Source of the DNA: Bacteroidota bacterium
GTDB taxonomy: Bacteria; Bacteroidota; Bacteroidia; Chitinophagales; Chitinophagaceae
DNA length: 13,440 nucleotides
Reading direction: 5' to 3'
NCBI GenBank assembly: GCA_023396345.1
Contig: JAEWWO010000035.1
Location: 1 to 13,440, forward strand
This document shows, piece by piece, positions 6,884 through 13,025 of this stretch. Every line of letters starts with the position of its first letter. The stretch's first letter is position 1. Position numbers and translations under genes: made by a program. The notes beneath the pieces are model-generated. The model saw only the letters and a list, made by a program, of their open reading frames with translations, made no database searches and was not told where the DNA came from.

Positions 6884-7405
6884 ATGTCTAAAGTAACCGA
6901 AAATAAAGTAAAGCCAACCGCTGACGCTGAAATGAAAGAAAAAGTGGTAGCAATTAACCGTGTGGTAAAAACTACAAAAGGCGGACGTACTTTCAGTTTT
7001 TCTGCTCTGGTAGTAGTTGGAAACGAAAACGGTGTAGTTGGTCAGGGACTTGGTAAAGCAAAAGAAGTACAGGAAGCAATCACAAAAGGTATTGAAGATG
7101 CTAAGAAGAATCTTGTAAAAGTTCCTGTGCGTCATGGTACTATTCCTCACGAGCAATTTGCAAAAGTAGGTGCAGCAAAAGTTTTAATTAAACCGGCAGC
7201 AGAAGGTACGGGTGTAATTGCAGGAGGCAGTATGCGTGCTGTATTAGAAAGCGCAGGTCTTACCGACGTTTTGGCAAAAAGCCTTGGTTCTGCTAATCCG
7301 CACAACGTGGTTAAAGCTACAGTACATGCATTGACTCTTTTAAGAGAGCCGGTAGCAGTAGCTAAACAACGCAACATAAAATTAAGTAAAGTATTTAACG
7401 GATAA
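6884..7405 (+). CDS. rpsE: 30S ribosomal protein S5
   Basis: S5 lies at the back of the small subunit near the mRNA entry channel and influences decoding fidelity. The 173-residue protein carries the N-terminal double-stranded RNA-binding-like domain with [20 protein letters not shown] (about residues 26-45), then [20 protein letters not shown], and the C-terminal domain with [19 protein letters not shown] (about residues 109-127) and the [14 protein letters not shown] block (about residues 134-147). These are the usual S5 signatures. No abnormal residues were noticed in the TTKGGR loop linked to spectinomycin response. Confidence 0.98.
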   Translation: MSKVTENKVKPTADAEMKEKVVAINRVVKTTKGGRTFSFSALVVVGNENGVVGQGLGKAKEVQEAITKGIEDAKKNLVKVPVRHGTIPHEQFAKVGAAKVLIKPAAEGTGVIAGGSMRAVLESAGLTDVLAKSLGSANPHNVVKATVHALTLLREPVAVAKQRNIKLSKVFNG

Positions 7406-7417
7406 GAAGTGAACCGC

Positions 7418-7435
7418 AGCAATAAACACATTGCT
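7418..7435 (+). other. Hairpin in the S5-L30 spacer
   Basis: AGCAAT (7418-7423) pairs with ATTGCT (7430-7435) around AAACAC. AGCAAT also occurs in the spacers before rplB, rpsC, rplF and rplO, but here it forms the stem rather than the loop. Confidence 0.4.
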
Positions 7436-7472
7436 CTGCATCAGCTTCATACTCACAACATATTATTTTATT

Positions 7473-7658
7473 ATGGCAAAAATTAAAATTACCCAGGTAA
7501 AAAGCAGCATCGACAGACCCAAAAAGCAAAAAGATACTCTTTTGGCATTAGGGCTAAGAAAAATGAATGCTACTAAAGAAGTAGAAGGTACTCCACAAGT
7601 GTTGGGTATGGTAGAAAAAGTTGCTCATTTAGTAACTGTAGAAGAAGTAAAAGAATAA
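7473..7658 (+). CDS. rpmD: 50S ribosomal protein L30
   Basis: The 61-residue protein [20 protein letters not shown]... is a typical short bacterial L30, a peripheral protein of the large subunit. The [20 protein letters not shown] stretch (about residues 13-32) is the family signature. The frame is open further upstream to an ATG at 7431, but the extra 14 residues ([14 protein letters not shown]) are hydrophobic and unlike L30, and would overlap the spacer hairpin. I therefore place the start at 7473, where an A/T-rich leader precedes MAKIKI. Confidence 0.96.
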   Translation: MAKIKITQVKSSIDRPKKQKDTLLALGLRKMNATKEVEGTPQVLGMVEKVAHLVTVEEVKE

Positions 7659-7677
7659 TCACAGTAATTAATTATAA

Positions 7678-7691
7678 GTTCAGCAATGAAC
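7678..7691 (+). other. GCAA-tetraloop hairpin in the L30-L15 spacer
   Basis: GTTCA (7678-7682) and TGAAC (7687-7691) form a 5-bp stem closed by GCAA. It matches the inner part of the hairpin at 1720-1741 as GTTYAGCAATRAAC, with one pair changed in both strands. A second imperfect hairpin follows at about 7696-7714, with GCG-GG paired to CC-CGC around an A/T loop. Confidence 0.5.
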
Positions 7692-7737
7692 ACCTGCGAG
7701 GGAGATTTTCCCGCTGAGTAAAAAATCAATTTATACA

Positions 7738-8187
7738 ATGAAATTACACAATTTAAAACCTGCAGAAGGTTCTACACACAAACAAAAACGTCTTGGACGT
7801 GGTGAAGCATCAGGTAAAGGTGGTACATCTACAAAAGGTAATAAAGGTCAGCAAAGCCGTGCCGGTTATCAATTGAAAATGGCACACGAAGGCGGACAGA
7901 TGCCTATTCAAAGACGTGTTCCAAAACGCGGATTTAAAAATATCAATCGTGTAGATTACAAAGTTTTCAATCTTGCTCAAATCGAATTATTGATAGCAAA
8001 ATACGGATTCACCGAATTTTCAGTAGAAAATTTACAATCTTACGGATTGGTAAAAAGAACAGATAAAGTAAAAATTCTTGGTAACGGAGAATTGGCTACC
8101 AAGCTTACTTTTAAAGTACACGCAATGAGCGAAAAAGCTAAAACAGCAATTGAGAATCTGGGCGGTACAGTAGAAATTCTTAAATAA
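7738..8187 (+). CDS. rplO: 50S ribosomal protein L15
   Basis: L15 is a late-assembly protein of the large subunit that binds 23S rRNA. At 149 residues it matches the usual length. The N-terminal extension is glycine-rich and basic, with KRLGRGEASGKGGTSTKGNK (about residues 18-37) and then GQQSRAG and the RRVPKRGFKNINR block (about residues 59-71). The C-terminal globular domain, ending in AKTAIENLGGTVEIL, carries the L15/L18e signature. Seventy-nine bases separate it from rpmD. It is the last ribosomal protein gene before secY, and a terminator-like hairpin begins 13 bases after its stop. Confidence 0.98.
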   Translation: MKLHNLKPAEGSTHKQKRLGRGEASGKGGTSTKGNKGQQSRAGYQLKMAHEGGQMPIQRRVPKRGFKNINRVDYKVFNLAQIELLIAKYGFTEFSVENLQSYGLVKRTDKVKILGNGELATKLTFKVHAMSEKAKTAIENLGGTVEILK

Positions 8188-8200
8188 GATATTAAGCTTC

Positions 8201-8227
8201 AGACGTATCAGCCCGATACGTCTTTTT
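8201..8227 (+). terminator. Intrinsic terminator or attenuator between rplO and secY
   Basis: AGACGTATC (8201-8209) and GATACGTCT (8215-8223) make a perfect 9-bp stem with loop AGCCC, followed directly by a run of T (8223-8227). This is a good intrinsic-terminator shape, though only four of the nine pairs are G-C. It begins 13 bases after the rplO stop. It would reduce read-through into secY, so secY may depend partly on its own promoter. Confidence 0.7.
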
Positions 8228-8371
8228 AGCATTTAACAACAATTCTTTTTTTCTTAAATATTTATTTAGGAAAATATATTAAAATGAGTATTTTTACGGA
8301 TTGAAACTTAGCAGGCTCTTATTTTAAAAATTTTAAGTTTCATCAGTGATTAAAAGAAGTACAGAATACAG
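8228..8371 (+). promoter_or_regulatory. A/T-rich secY leader with long-range inverted repeat
   Basis: This 144-base stretch between the terminator and secY has no gene. TGAAACTTA (8302-8310) pairs perfectly with TAAGTTTCA (8334-8342) across a 23-base loop that holds AGCAGGCTC and A/T. The best promoter-like site is TATTTTTA (8289-8296), one mismatch from TAnnTTTG, but no clear TTG element stands at the right distance. I call it a probable regulatory leader, not a defined promoter. Confidence 0.35.
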
Positions 8372-9712
8372 ATGAAAAAATTTATTCAAACCCTTAAGAA
8401 TATTTGGGAAATTGAAGACCTCCGCAACAAGATTTTAGTTACCCTACTATTAATTTTTGTATACAGATTTGGTACGCACATCGTGTTACCTGGTCTTGAT
8501 CCTGTGGCTCTTCAGGCTTCGGCAGAAAACGCTTCTAACAGTGGCCTACTTGGGTTGTTCGATACGTTTGCCGGAGGTGCCTTTTCTCAGGCATCGTTTC
8601 TGGCATTAGGGGTAATGCCTTATATCTCCGCTTCCATCTTTATGCAATTGATGACCGTACTGGTACCTCAAATGCAGAAAATTCAAAAAGAAGGAGCAAG
8701 CGGTCAAAAGAAAATTAATCAATGGACAAGATACTTAACTGTTTTGGTAACCTTACTACAGGGTAGTGCGTATGTTTCTTATCTTAACAGTCCGGCATAT
8801 GCTTCTGCATTAATTCCTTCTTATGCACCTTATTTCTTTATTTCAACAATTATCTGTCTTACAGCGGGTACATTGTTTGTAATGTGGCTGGGTGAAAAAA
8901 TTCAGGACAAAGGTTTGGGTAACGGTGTTTCCATCATCATCATGATTGGTATCCTCGCTCAATTACCACAGTCTATTATTCAGGAATTTGAATCTAAAAG
9001 CACAAGAGGCGGCGGTGGTTTATTAATCTTCCTTATTGAAATTGCAGCATATGTATTAATTGTAATGGCAATTATCGTATTGGTACAAGGTGTAAGAAAA
9101 GTACAGGTAAACTATGCCAAACAAGTTGTAGGAAACCGAACAATCGGCGGAGCAAGACAGTTCTTACCCTTGAAGGTAAATGCTGCCGGTGTAATGCCTA
9201 TCATCTTTGCACAGGCTATCATGTTCCTGCCTACATTGGTTTCATTTACTAATCTTGAATCAGCAAGCTCTATCGTACAAATGTTCAGCGATCACACCAA
9301 CATATGGTATATGATTATATATTCTATAATGGTTATTGCATTTACGTTCCTTTATACAGCTTTGATCTTTAATCCTAAACAAATGGCAGAAGACTTAAAG
9401 CGCAACAACGGATTTATTCCCGGTGTACAACCCGGTAAGCCTACTGCAGACTTTATAGGAACTATCATGGACAGAATTACTTTCCCGGGAGCTATATTCC
9501 TTGCGCTGGTAGGTATTTTACCCGGATTTGCACAGCTATTGGGTGTAACACAAGGATTCAGCTATTTCTTTGGAGGTACTTCCTTATTGATTCAGGTAGC
9601 CGTAATTCTTGATACCTTGCAACAAATAGAAACACATTTACTGATGCGTTCTTACGATGGATTGATGGGCAGCGGGCAGCGCATACAAGGCCGATCTGGT
9701 ATTGGTGTATAG
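8372..9712 (+). CDS. secY: Protein translocase subunit SecY
   Basis: SecY is the channel-forming subunit of the SecYEG translocon in the inner membrane. The 446-residue product has ten predicted hydrophobic segments. The first spans about residues 18-37 (ILVTLLLIFVYRFGTHIVLP), and the plug region follows with SGLLGLFDTFAGGAFSQASF. The ALGVMPYISASIFMQLM segment marks TM2, and the TAGTLFVMWLGEKIQDKGLG to NGVSIIIMIGIL run covers TM4-TM5. PLKVNAAGVMPIIFAQAIMF and FNPKQMAEDLKRNNGFIPGV mark TM7 and the cytoplasmic loop. The C-terminus is LLMRSYDGLMGSGQRIQGR. Length is normal. The gene ends the spc block here, and the usual next gene (map, or infA and rpmJ) is absent. Confidence 0.98.
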   Translation: MKKFIQTLKNIWEIEDLRNKILVTLLLIFVYRFGTHIVLPGLDPVALQASAENASNSGLLGLFDTFAGGAFSQASFLALGVMPYISASIFMQLMTVLVPQMQKIQKEGASGQKKINQWTRYLTVLVTLLQGSAYVSYLNSPAYASALIPSYAPYFFISTIICLTAGTLFVMWLGEKIQDKGLGNGVSIIIMIGILAQLPQSIIQEFESKSTRGGGGLLIFLIEIAAYVLIVMAIIVLVQGVRKVQVNYAKQVVGNRTIGGARQFLPLKVNAAGVMPIIFAQAIMFLPTLVSFTNLESASSIVQMFSDHTNIWYMIIYSIMVIAFTFLYTALIFNPKQMAEDLKRNNGFIPGVQPGKPTADFIGTIMDRITFPGAIFLALVGILPGFAQLLGVTQGFSYFFGGTSLLIQVAVILDTLQQIETHLLMRSYDGLMGSGQRIQGRSGIGV

Positions 9713-9766
9713 AGTTATTTTAAAAACAATAATTATAAAAAGAGGTTGTCTCCCAGCTCCCAGAGT

Positions 9767-9788
9767 GGGGTCTACTTCCCCTTTTTTT
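9767..9788 (+). terminator. Probable intrinsic terminator after secY
   Basis: GGGG (9767-9770) and CCCC (9778-9781) pair around TCTACTT and are followed by seven T (9782-9788). The stem is only four G-C pairs. An alternative stem CCCA (9759-9762) with TGGG (9766-9769) competes for the same G run. A tandem heptamer CTCCCAG twice (9750-9763) stands just upstream. It would end the ribosomal transcript before the copper genes. Confidence 0.5.
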
Positions 9789-9966
9789 GAAATACAAATT
9801 TTTTTAAAGGTTGCTAATTAAAAAAACTGCCCTCTGAAAGTAATCCTTCCGCAAAAGAGGAATTAATATTAGGTTGCGAATGTCAACAAAAGTCAAGCAG
9901 AGATGCGGCTTGAAAAAGAGGTTTCACACTTACAAATCAGAATTTAACATTTTATAAATAAAAAAA

Positions 9967-9998
9967 TTGCACTATTGAAAATAAATGCCTTAATTTTG
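9967..9998 (+). promoter_or_regulatory. Bacteroidota-type promoter of the metal cassette
   Basis: TAATTTTG (9991-9998) fits the phylum's -7 consensus TAnnTTTG exactly, and TTG (9967-9969) lies 21 bases before it, within the range seen for the -33 element. Transcription would start about 5-10 bases later, leaving a very short leader before the GTG at 10019. No operator repeat is evident around it. This is the clearest promoter in the window. Confidence 0.75.
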
Positions 9999-10018
9999 TT
10001 TTCGATAAGTTCGTTCTT

Positions 10019-10417
10019 GTGAAAAAATTTATTGCATCCATATTAGCTTTTCTCTTCCTCTCCTCCTCAATGGGAATGACAGTGCATATGCACTATTGTA
10101 TGGATAAATTGGTGTCCGCTAAATTATGGCATACCGAAAAGCACAACGATGCTTGCGAAAAATGCGGAATGAAAAAAGGCAGCAAAAAAGGTTGCTGCAA
10201 AGACGAGCACAAGGTTATCAAAACCGACAATTACCAAAAAACGGATGTAACCAAAATACCTACTTTACAATCCTTCACATTAGCATTGCCCCCACAGCCC
10301 TTTGTGTTGGAAACAGAAATGCTTGCTTCCAGGGTTAAGCAATTGCCTTACAGCAATGCACCGCCCGACCGAAGTACCGTTCCCCTCTATATCCGCAACT
10401 GCGTTTACCGAATTTAG
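10019..10417 (+). CDS. HYC_CC_PP family small secreted metal-associated protein
   Basis: The 132-residue product starts at GTG and has a Sec signal peptide: KK, then the hydrophobic ASILAFLFLSSSMGMT (about residues 6-21). The three features that name the family are all present: HYC (in HMHYCMDKLVS, residues 24-26), CC (GCCKDEH, after CEKCGMKKGSKKG) and PP near the C-terminus (APPDRS). The cysteine/histidine cluster CEKCGM...GCC is a likely site for copper or a similar soft metal, which I infer from composition and context. The family has no proven function that I know. It is first in the cassette, directly after the promoter, and is followed after 100 bases by the DUF3347 genes. An ATG at 10070 would remove the signal peptide and is less likely as the start. 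Confidence 0.85.
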   Translation: MKKFIASILAFLFLSSSMGMTVHMHYCMDKLVSAKLWHTEKHNDACEKCGMKKGSKKGCCKDEHKVIKTDNYQKTDVTKIPTLQSFTLALPPQPFVLETEMLASRVKQLPYSNAPPDRSTVPLYIRNCVYRI

Positions 10418-10429
10418 AATTATTGTGTA

Positions 10430-10445
10430 GCTGCCCTATGGCAGC
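10430..10445 (+). other. GC-rich hairpin after the HYC_CC_PP gene
   Basis: GCTGCC (10430-10435) and GGCAGC (10440-10445) form a perfect 6-bp stem around CTAT, 12 bases after the stop codon. Only ATTTA follows, so it is at most a weak terminator. It could stabilise the upstream mRNA or give different expression of the first gene and those after it. Confidence 0.45.
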
Positions 10446-10517
10446 ATTTACACCGCCTTTCCAATACTGAAAAGTGCGGGTTTGTATTAATTTCCATAAC
10501 ACAATAATTTCTATAAA

Positions 10518-11042
10518 ATGAAAAATATATTATTAGCCTTAGGGATTACTATCGTTGCATTCTTAAACGCTAATGCACAGCACAATCATTCGCAACATTC
10601 AGCACCTGCACAGGCACAGCCGCAAGCAACAGCCCCCACAGCAGCAGAGCAATTGCAACTTTTATATACCCACTACATAGGTATAAAAGAGGCATTGGTA
10701 GCAGGCGACCAGGCACAAGCTGCAAGCCACGCCAACCAGTTTTCACAAACCGCTTCTCTTATTTCGTACCGTCATCTTTCGGAAGGAAATGTAAACGCCT
10801 TGCGCAAAGATGCTTCAGCCATTGCAGACGCAAGAGATATAGCTGCACAACGCAAATCTTTTTCAAACCTTTCCAACAATATGGCGGCATTGGCAGAAAA
10901 ATGTAAGCTAAGCGATAAACCCGTTTATCAGCAGTATTGCCCCATGGCAAAAGCTTATTGGCTGAGCAATGAAAAGGAAATTAAAAATCCTTACTACGGC
11001 AGCAGCATGCTCACCTGCGGTTCTGTAAAGAAAACTTTCTAA
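10518..11042 (+). CDS. Secreted DUF3347 protein
   Basis: The 174-residue product has a signal peptide (MKNILLALGITIVAFLNANA, cleavage likely after ANA) and a His/Gln/Ala-rich linker starting QHNHSQHSAPAQAQ. The DUF3347 domain fills about residues 43-172. It has the helical first part (LLYTHYIGIKEALVAGDQAQ) and the family's C-terminal signature YCPMAKAYWLSNEKEIKNPY followed by YGSSMLTCG, with paired Cys and Met residues that could bind Cu(I). The same domain occurs at the C-terminus of some Bacteroidota CusB-like adaptors. It probably acts as a periplasmic metal carrier or sink for the downstream pump; that role is inferred. No lipobox is present. Confidence 0.88.
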   Translation: MKNILLALGITIVAFLNANAQHNHSQHSAPAQAQPQATAPTAAEQLQLLYTHYIGIKEALVAGDQAQAASHANQFSQTASLISYRHLSEGNVNALRKDASAIADARDIAAQRKSFSNLSNNMAALAEKCKLSDKPVYQQYCPMAKAYWLSNEKEIKNPYYGSSMLTCGSVKKTF

Positions 11043-11126
11043 ATCTTTCTAAAATTTATAACGGCGCTATGCGCTGTCAGCGACAATTCAGCAAAAAAAA
11101 TCAGTAACTTTTAAAACCAAAAAAAA

Positions 11127-11723
11127 ATGAAACATTTATTTACCGGCTTGATAGCCGCCTCTGTATTAATTTTATCTGCCTGCAACAACAACGCGGACAA
11201 GACTAAAGACAATGCGGAAACGCAACACGACATGGAAAACATGAACAACATGCCGATGGAGCATAACGCAAATACCACCTCAACACAATCAACCAACTTC
11301 GGAGAAGTTTTCGCACACTACCAGCATCTCACTTTTGCGCTGTCTAATGACGACCCACAGGAAGCCGCCAGCGGCGCCAAAGCAATCGGTGAAGCGCTTG
11401 CTAAAGTAGACAAAACGGGCTTTACACCAGAACAGCAGGAAACATTTGCCGATTTGGAAGCAGACATAAAAGAACACACGGAACACATTGCAGCCAATAC
11501 CAAAAATATGGCTCATCAAAGAGAACACCTGGAAATGCTAAGTCACGATATTTACGACATAGCAAAGACTTTCGGCGCCGGCAAAACAATGTACAAAATA
11601 TTCTGCCCCATGTACAACAATAACCAGGGCGCTTTCTGGCTGAGCAATAGTAAAGAAATAAGAAACCCGTATTTCGGCAGCAAAATGCTTACATGCGGAG
11701 AAATTCAGGAAGAAATCAAATAA
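11127..11723 (+). CDS. DUF3347 lipoprotein with Met/His-rich linker
   Basis: The 198-residue protein begins MKHLFTGLIAASVLILSAC; LSAC is a lipobox, so Cys19 should be lipidated. The linker contains HDMENMNNMPMEHNANTT (about residues 34-51), with five Met and two His, a composition typical of periplasmic copper-binding segments. The DUF3347 domain follows (about residues 60-195), with FAHYQHLTFALSNDDPQEAA at its start and the signature FCPMYNNNQGAFWLSNSKEI, then NPYFGSKMLTCG, at its end. It is a divergent paralogue of the protein encoded just upstream. It ends six bases before cusA, which suggests co-transcription and coupled translation. Whether it sits in the inner or outer membrane is not settled by the sequence. 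Confidence 0.88.
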   Translation: MKHLFTGLIAASVLILSACNNNADKTKDNAETQHDMENMNNMPMEHNANTTSTQSTNFGEVFAHYQHLTFALSNDDPQEAASGAKAIGEALAKVDKTGFTPEQQETFADLEADIKEHTEHIAANTKNMAHQREHLEMLSHDIYDIAKTFGAGKTMYKIFCPMYNNNQGAFWLSNSKEIRNPYFGSKMLTCGEIQEEIK

Positions 11724-11729
11724 AAACAA

Positions 11730-13025
11730 ATGGTTCAAAAAATAATCGAGCTGTCCCTGCGCAACAGGTACATCGTGCTGCTCGTAGCAGCCGGCTTATT
11801 CGTCTGGGGGTTTTCTGCAGTTAAAAAAAATCCCATTGACGCTATCCCCGACCTGAGCGAAAACCAGGTGATCGTGTACACCGAATGGATGGGGCGCGGA
11901 CCCCAGATAATGGAAGACCAGATTACCTTTCCATTAGTAAGCAATTTACAGGGAATTCCTAAAATCAAAAACGTCCGTGGCACTTCCATGTTCGGCATGA
12001 GCTTTATTTACATCATTTTTGAAGACGATGTGGATATTTATTGGGCAAGAACAAGAGTTTTAGAGCGGCTGAATTACGCCCAGCGGCTATTGCCGGTGGG
12101 TGTAACTCCCTCACTCGGACCCGATGGCACCGGAGTTGGTCATATTTTTTGGTATCACCTGGATGCGCCCAAAATGGACCTGGGTGAGCAGCGGGCTTTA
12201 CAGGACTGGTATTTAAAACTTGCCTTGCAAACGGTTCCCGGCGTCGCCGAAGTGGCTTCCTTTGGAGGTTTTGAAAAACAATATCAGATAGTGGTAGATC
12301 CGATGAAACTGCAATTCTACAACATTTCGCTCATGGACGTTATGAACAAAGTAAAAGCCAACAACAACGATGTGGGCGGAAGAAAATTTGAAATGACCGA
12401 CATGGCATACATCATCCGCGGGCTGGGTTATATTAAGAATCCTACAGATGTTGAAAACATTGCCTTAGGCAATTACAACGGCATTCCGGTAAGAGTAAAA
12501 GACATCGGCAGCGTTCAAATGGGAGGTGATTTGCGTCTGGGTATATTTGATATGGACGGGCAAGGCGAGGTTGTAGGCGGCATTGTAGTAATGCGCTATG
12601 GCGAAAATGCCGATAAGGTAATCAACGACGTAAAAACAAAAATGAAAGAAGTGGAAAAAGGCCTGCCGCCGGGCGTTACCTTTAAAACCTCATACGACCG
12701 CAGCACGCTCATTGAAGCCGCCATTGACAACATCAAGTTCAAGCTAATAGAAGAGATCATTGCTGTAGCGCTTATCGTAATCATTTTTCTCTTTCACTGG
12801 CGAAGCGCTTTAAGCATTATCATACAAATCCCCATTACGATAGCTATCAGCTTCATTCTGTTGAATGCGTTCGGACTTTCTTCCAATATCATGTCGCTTA
12901 CAGGCATTGCGCTGGCAATCGGCGTGATCGTAGATAACGGTATTATTATGTCGGAAAACGCTTATCGTAACCTTTCGGTTTGGCAAAACCAGAATAACCC
13001 CCAAAAAAATACAGATGAAAAGTAA
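11730..13025 (+). CDS. cusA: CusA/CzcA-type RND metal efflux pump, N-terminal portion (frame broken)
   Basis: This 431-residue frame is the first part of an inner-membrane RND proton antiporter that drives heavy-metal export through a CusB-like adaptor and an outer-membrane channel. TM1 covers about residues 14-31. The family motif NPIDAIPDLSENQVIVYTEW follows, then TFPLVSNLQGIPKIKNVRGT and ARTRVLERLNYAQRLLPVGV in the porter domain. TM2-TM4 fill about residues 335-410, and TM4 carries the proton-relay Asp402 in GVIVDNGIIMSENAYRN. Family members are about 1,040 residues. The frame stops in the cytoplasmic loop after TM4, 14 bases past CCCCCAAAAAAA (12998-13009), and homology resumes in the +1 frame. 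Copper rather than Zn/Co is suggested by the neighbours. The substrate-binding Met residues lie beyond the window. Confidence 0.9.
   Translation: MVQKIIELSLRNRYIVLLVAAGLFVWGFSAVKKNPIDAIPDLSENQVIVYTEWMGRGPQIMEDQITFPLVSNLQGIPKIKNVRGTSMFGMSFIYIIFEDDVDIYWARTRVLERLNYAQRLLPVGVTPSLGPDGTGVGHIFWYHLDAPKMDLGEQRALQDWYLKLALQTVPGVAEVASFGGFEKQYQIVVDPMKLQFYNISLMDVMNKVKANNNDVGGRKFEMTDMAYIIRGLGYIKNPTDVENIALGNYNGIPVRVKDIGSVQMGGDLRLGIFDMDGQGEVVGGIVVMRYGENADKVINDVKTKMKEVEKGLPPGVTFKTSYDRSTLIEAAIDNIKFKLIEEIIAVALIVIIFLFHWRSALSIIIQIPITIAISFILLNAFGLSSNIMSLTGIALAIGVIVDNGIIMSENAYRNLSVWQNQNNPQKNTDEK

Larger units (their letters stand above)
9713..10018. other. Gene-free junction between secY and the metal cassette
   Basis: These 306 bases hold no reading frame I would call. 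Contents: the secY terminator near the left end, the 11-base direct repeat AAAAAGAGGTT at 9737-9747 and 9913-9923, a loose inverted repeat CCTCT (9831-9835)/AGAGG (9856-9860), GGTTGC repeated at 9809 and 9872, and the promoter at 9967-9998. No tRNA end, transposase remnant or clear attachment site is visible. Confidence 0.6.

Noticed and set aside
7431..7472. Upstream in-frame extension of rpmD
   Set aside because: The added residues are hydrophobic and unlike any L30; the conserved protein begins at 7473.
9737..9790. Possible tRNA or tmRNA 3' end serving as an attachment site
   Set aside because: No T-loop GGTTCGAAT-type sequence, no CCA end and no cloverleaf on either strand; no integrase gene in the window.
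10126..10338. 70-codon frame inside the HYC_CC_PP gene
   Set aside because: It is an out-of-frame shadow of a gene with clear family motifs and a signal peptide.
10481..10512. Second promoter before the first DUF3347 gene (TTTG-N20-TAATTTCT)
   Set aside because: The -7 element has two mismatches and lies only five bases from the ATG, leaving almost no leader.
11064..11085. GCGC-TAT-GCGC hairpin between the two DUF3347 genes as a terminator
   Set aside because: The loop is only three bases, no T run follows, and the downstream genes seem part of the same unit.
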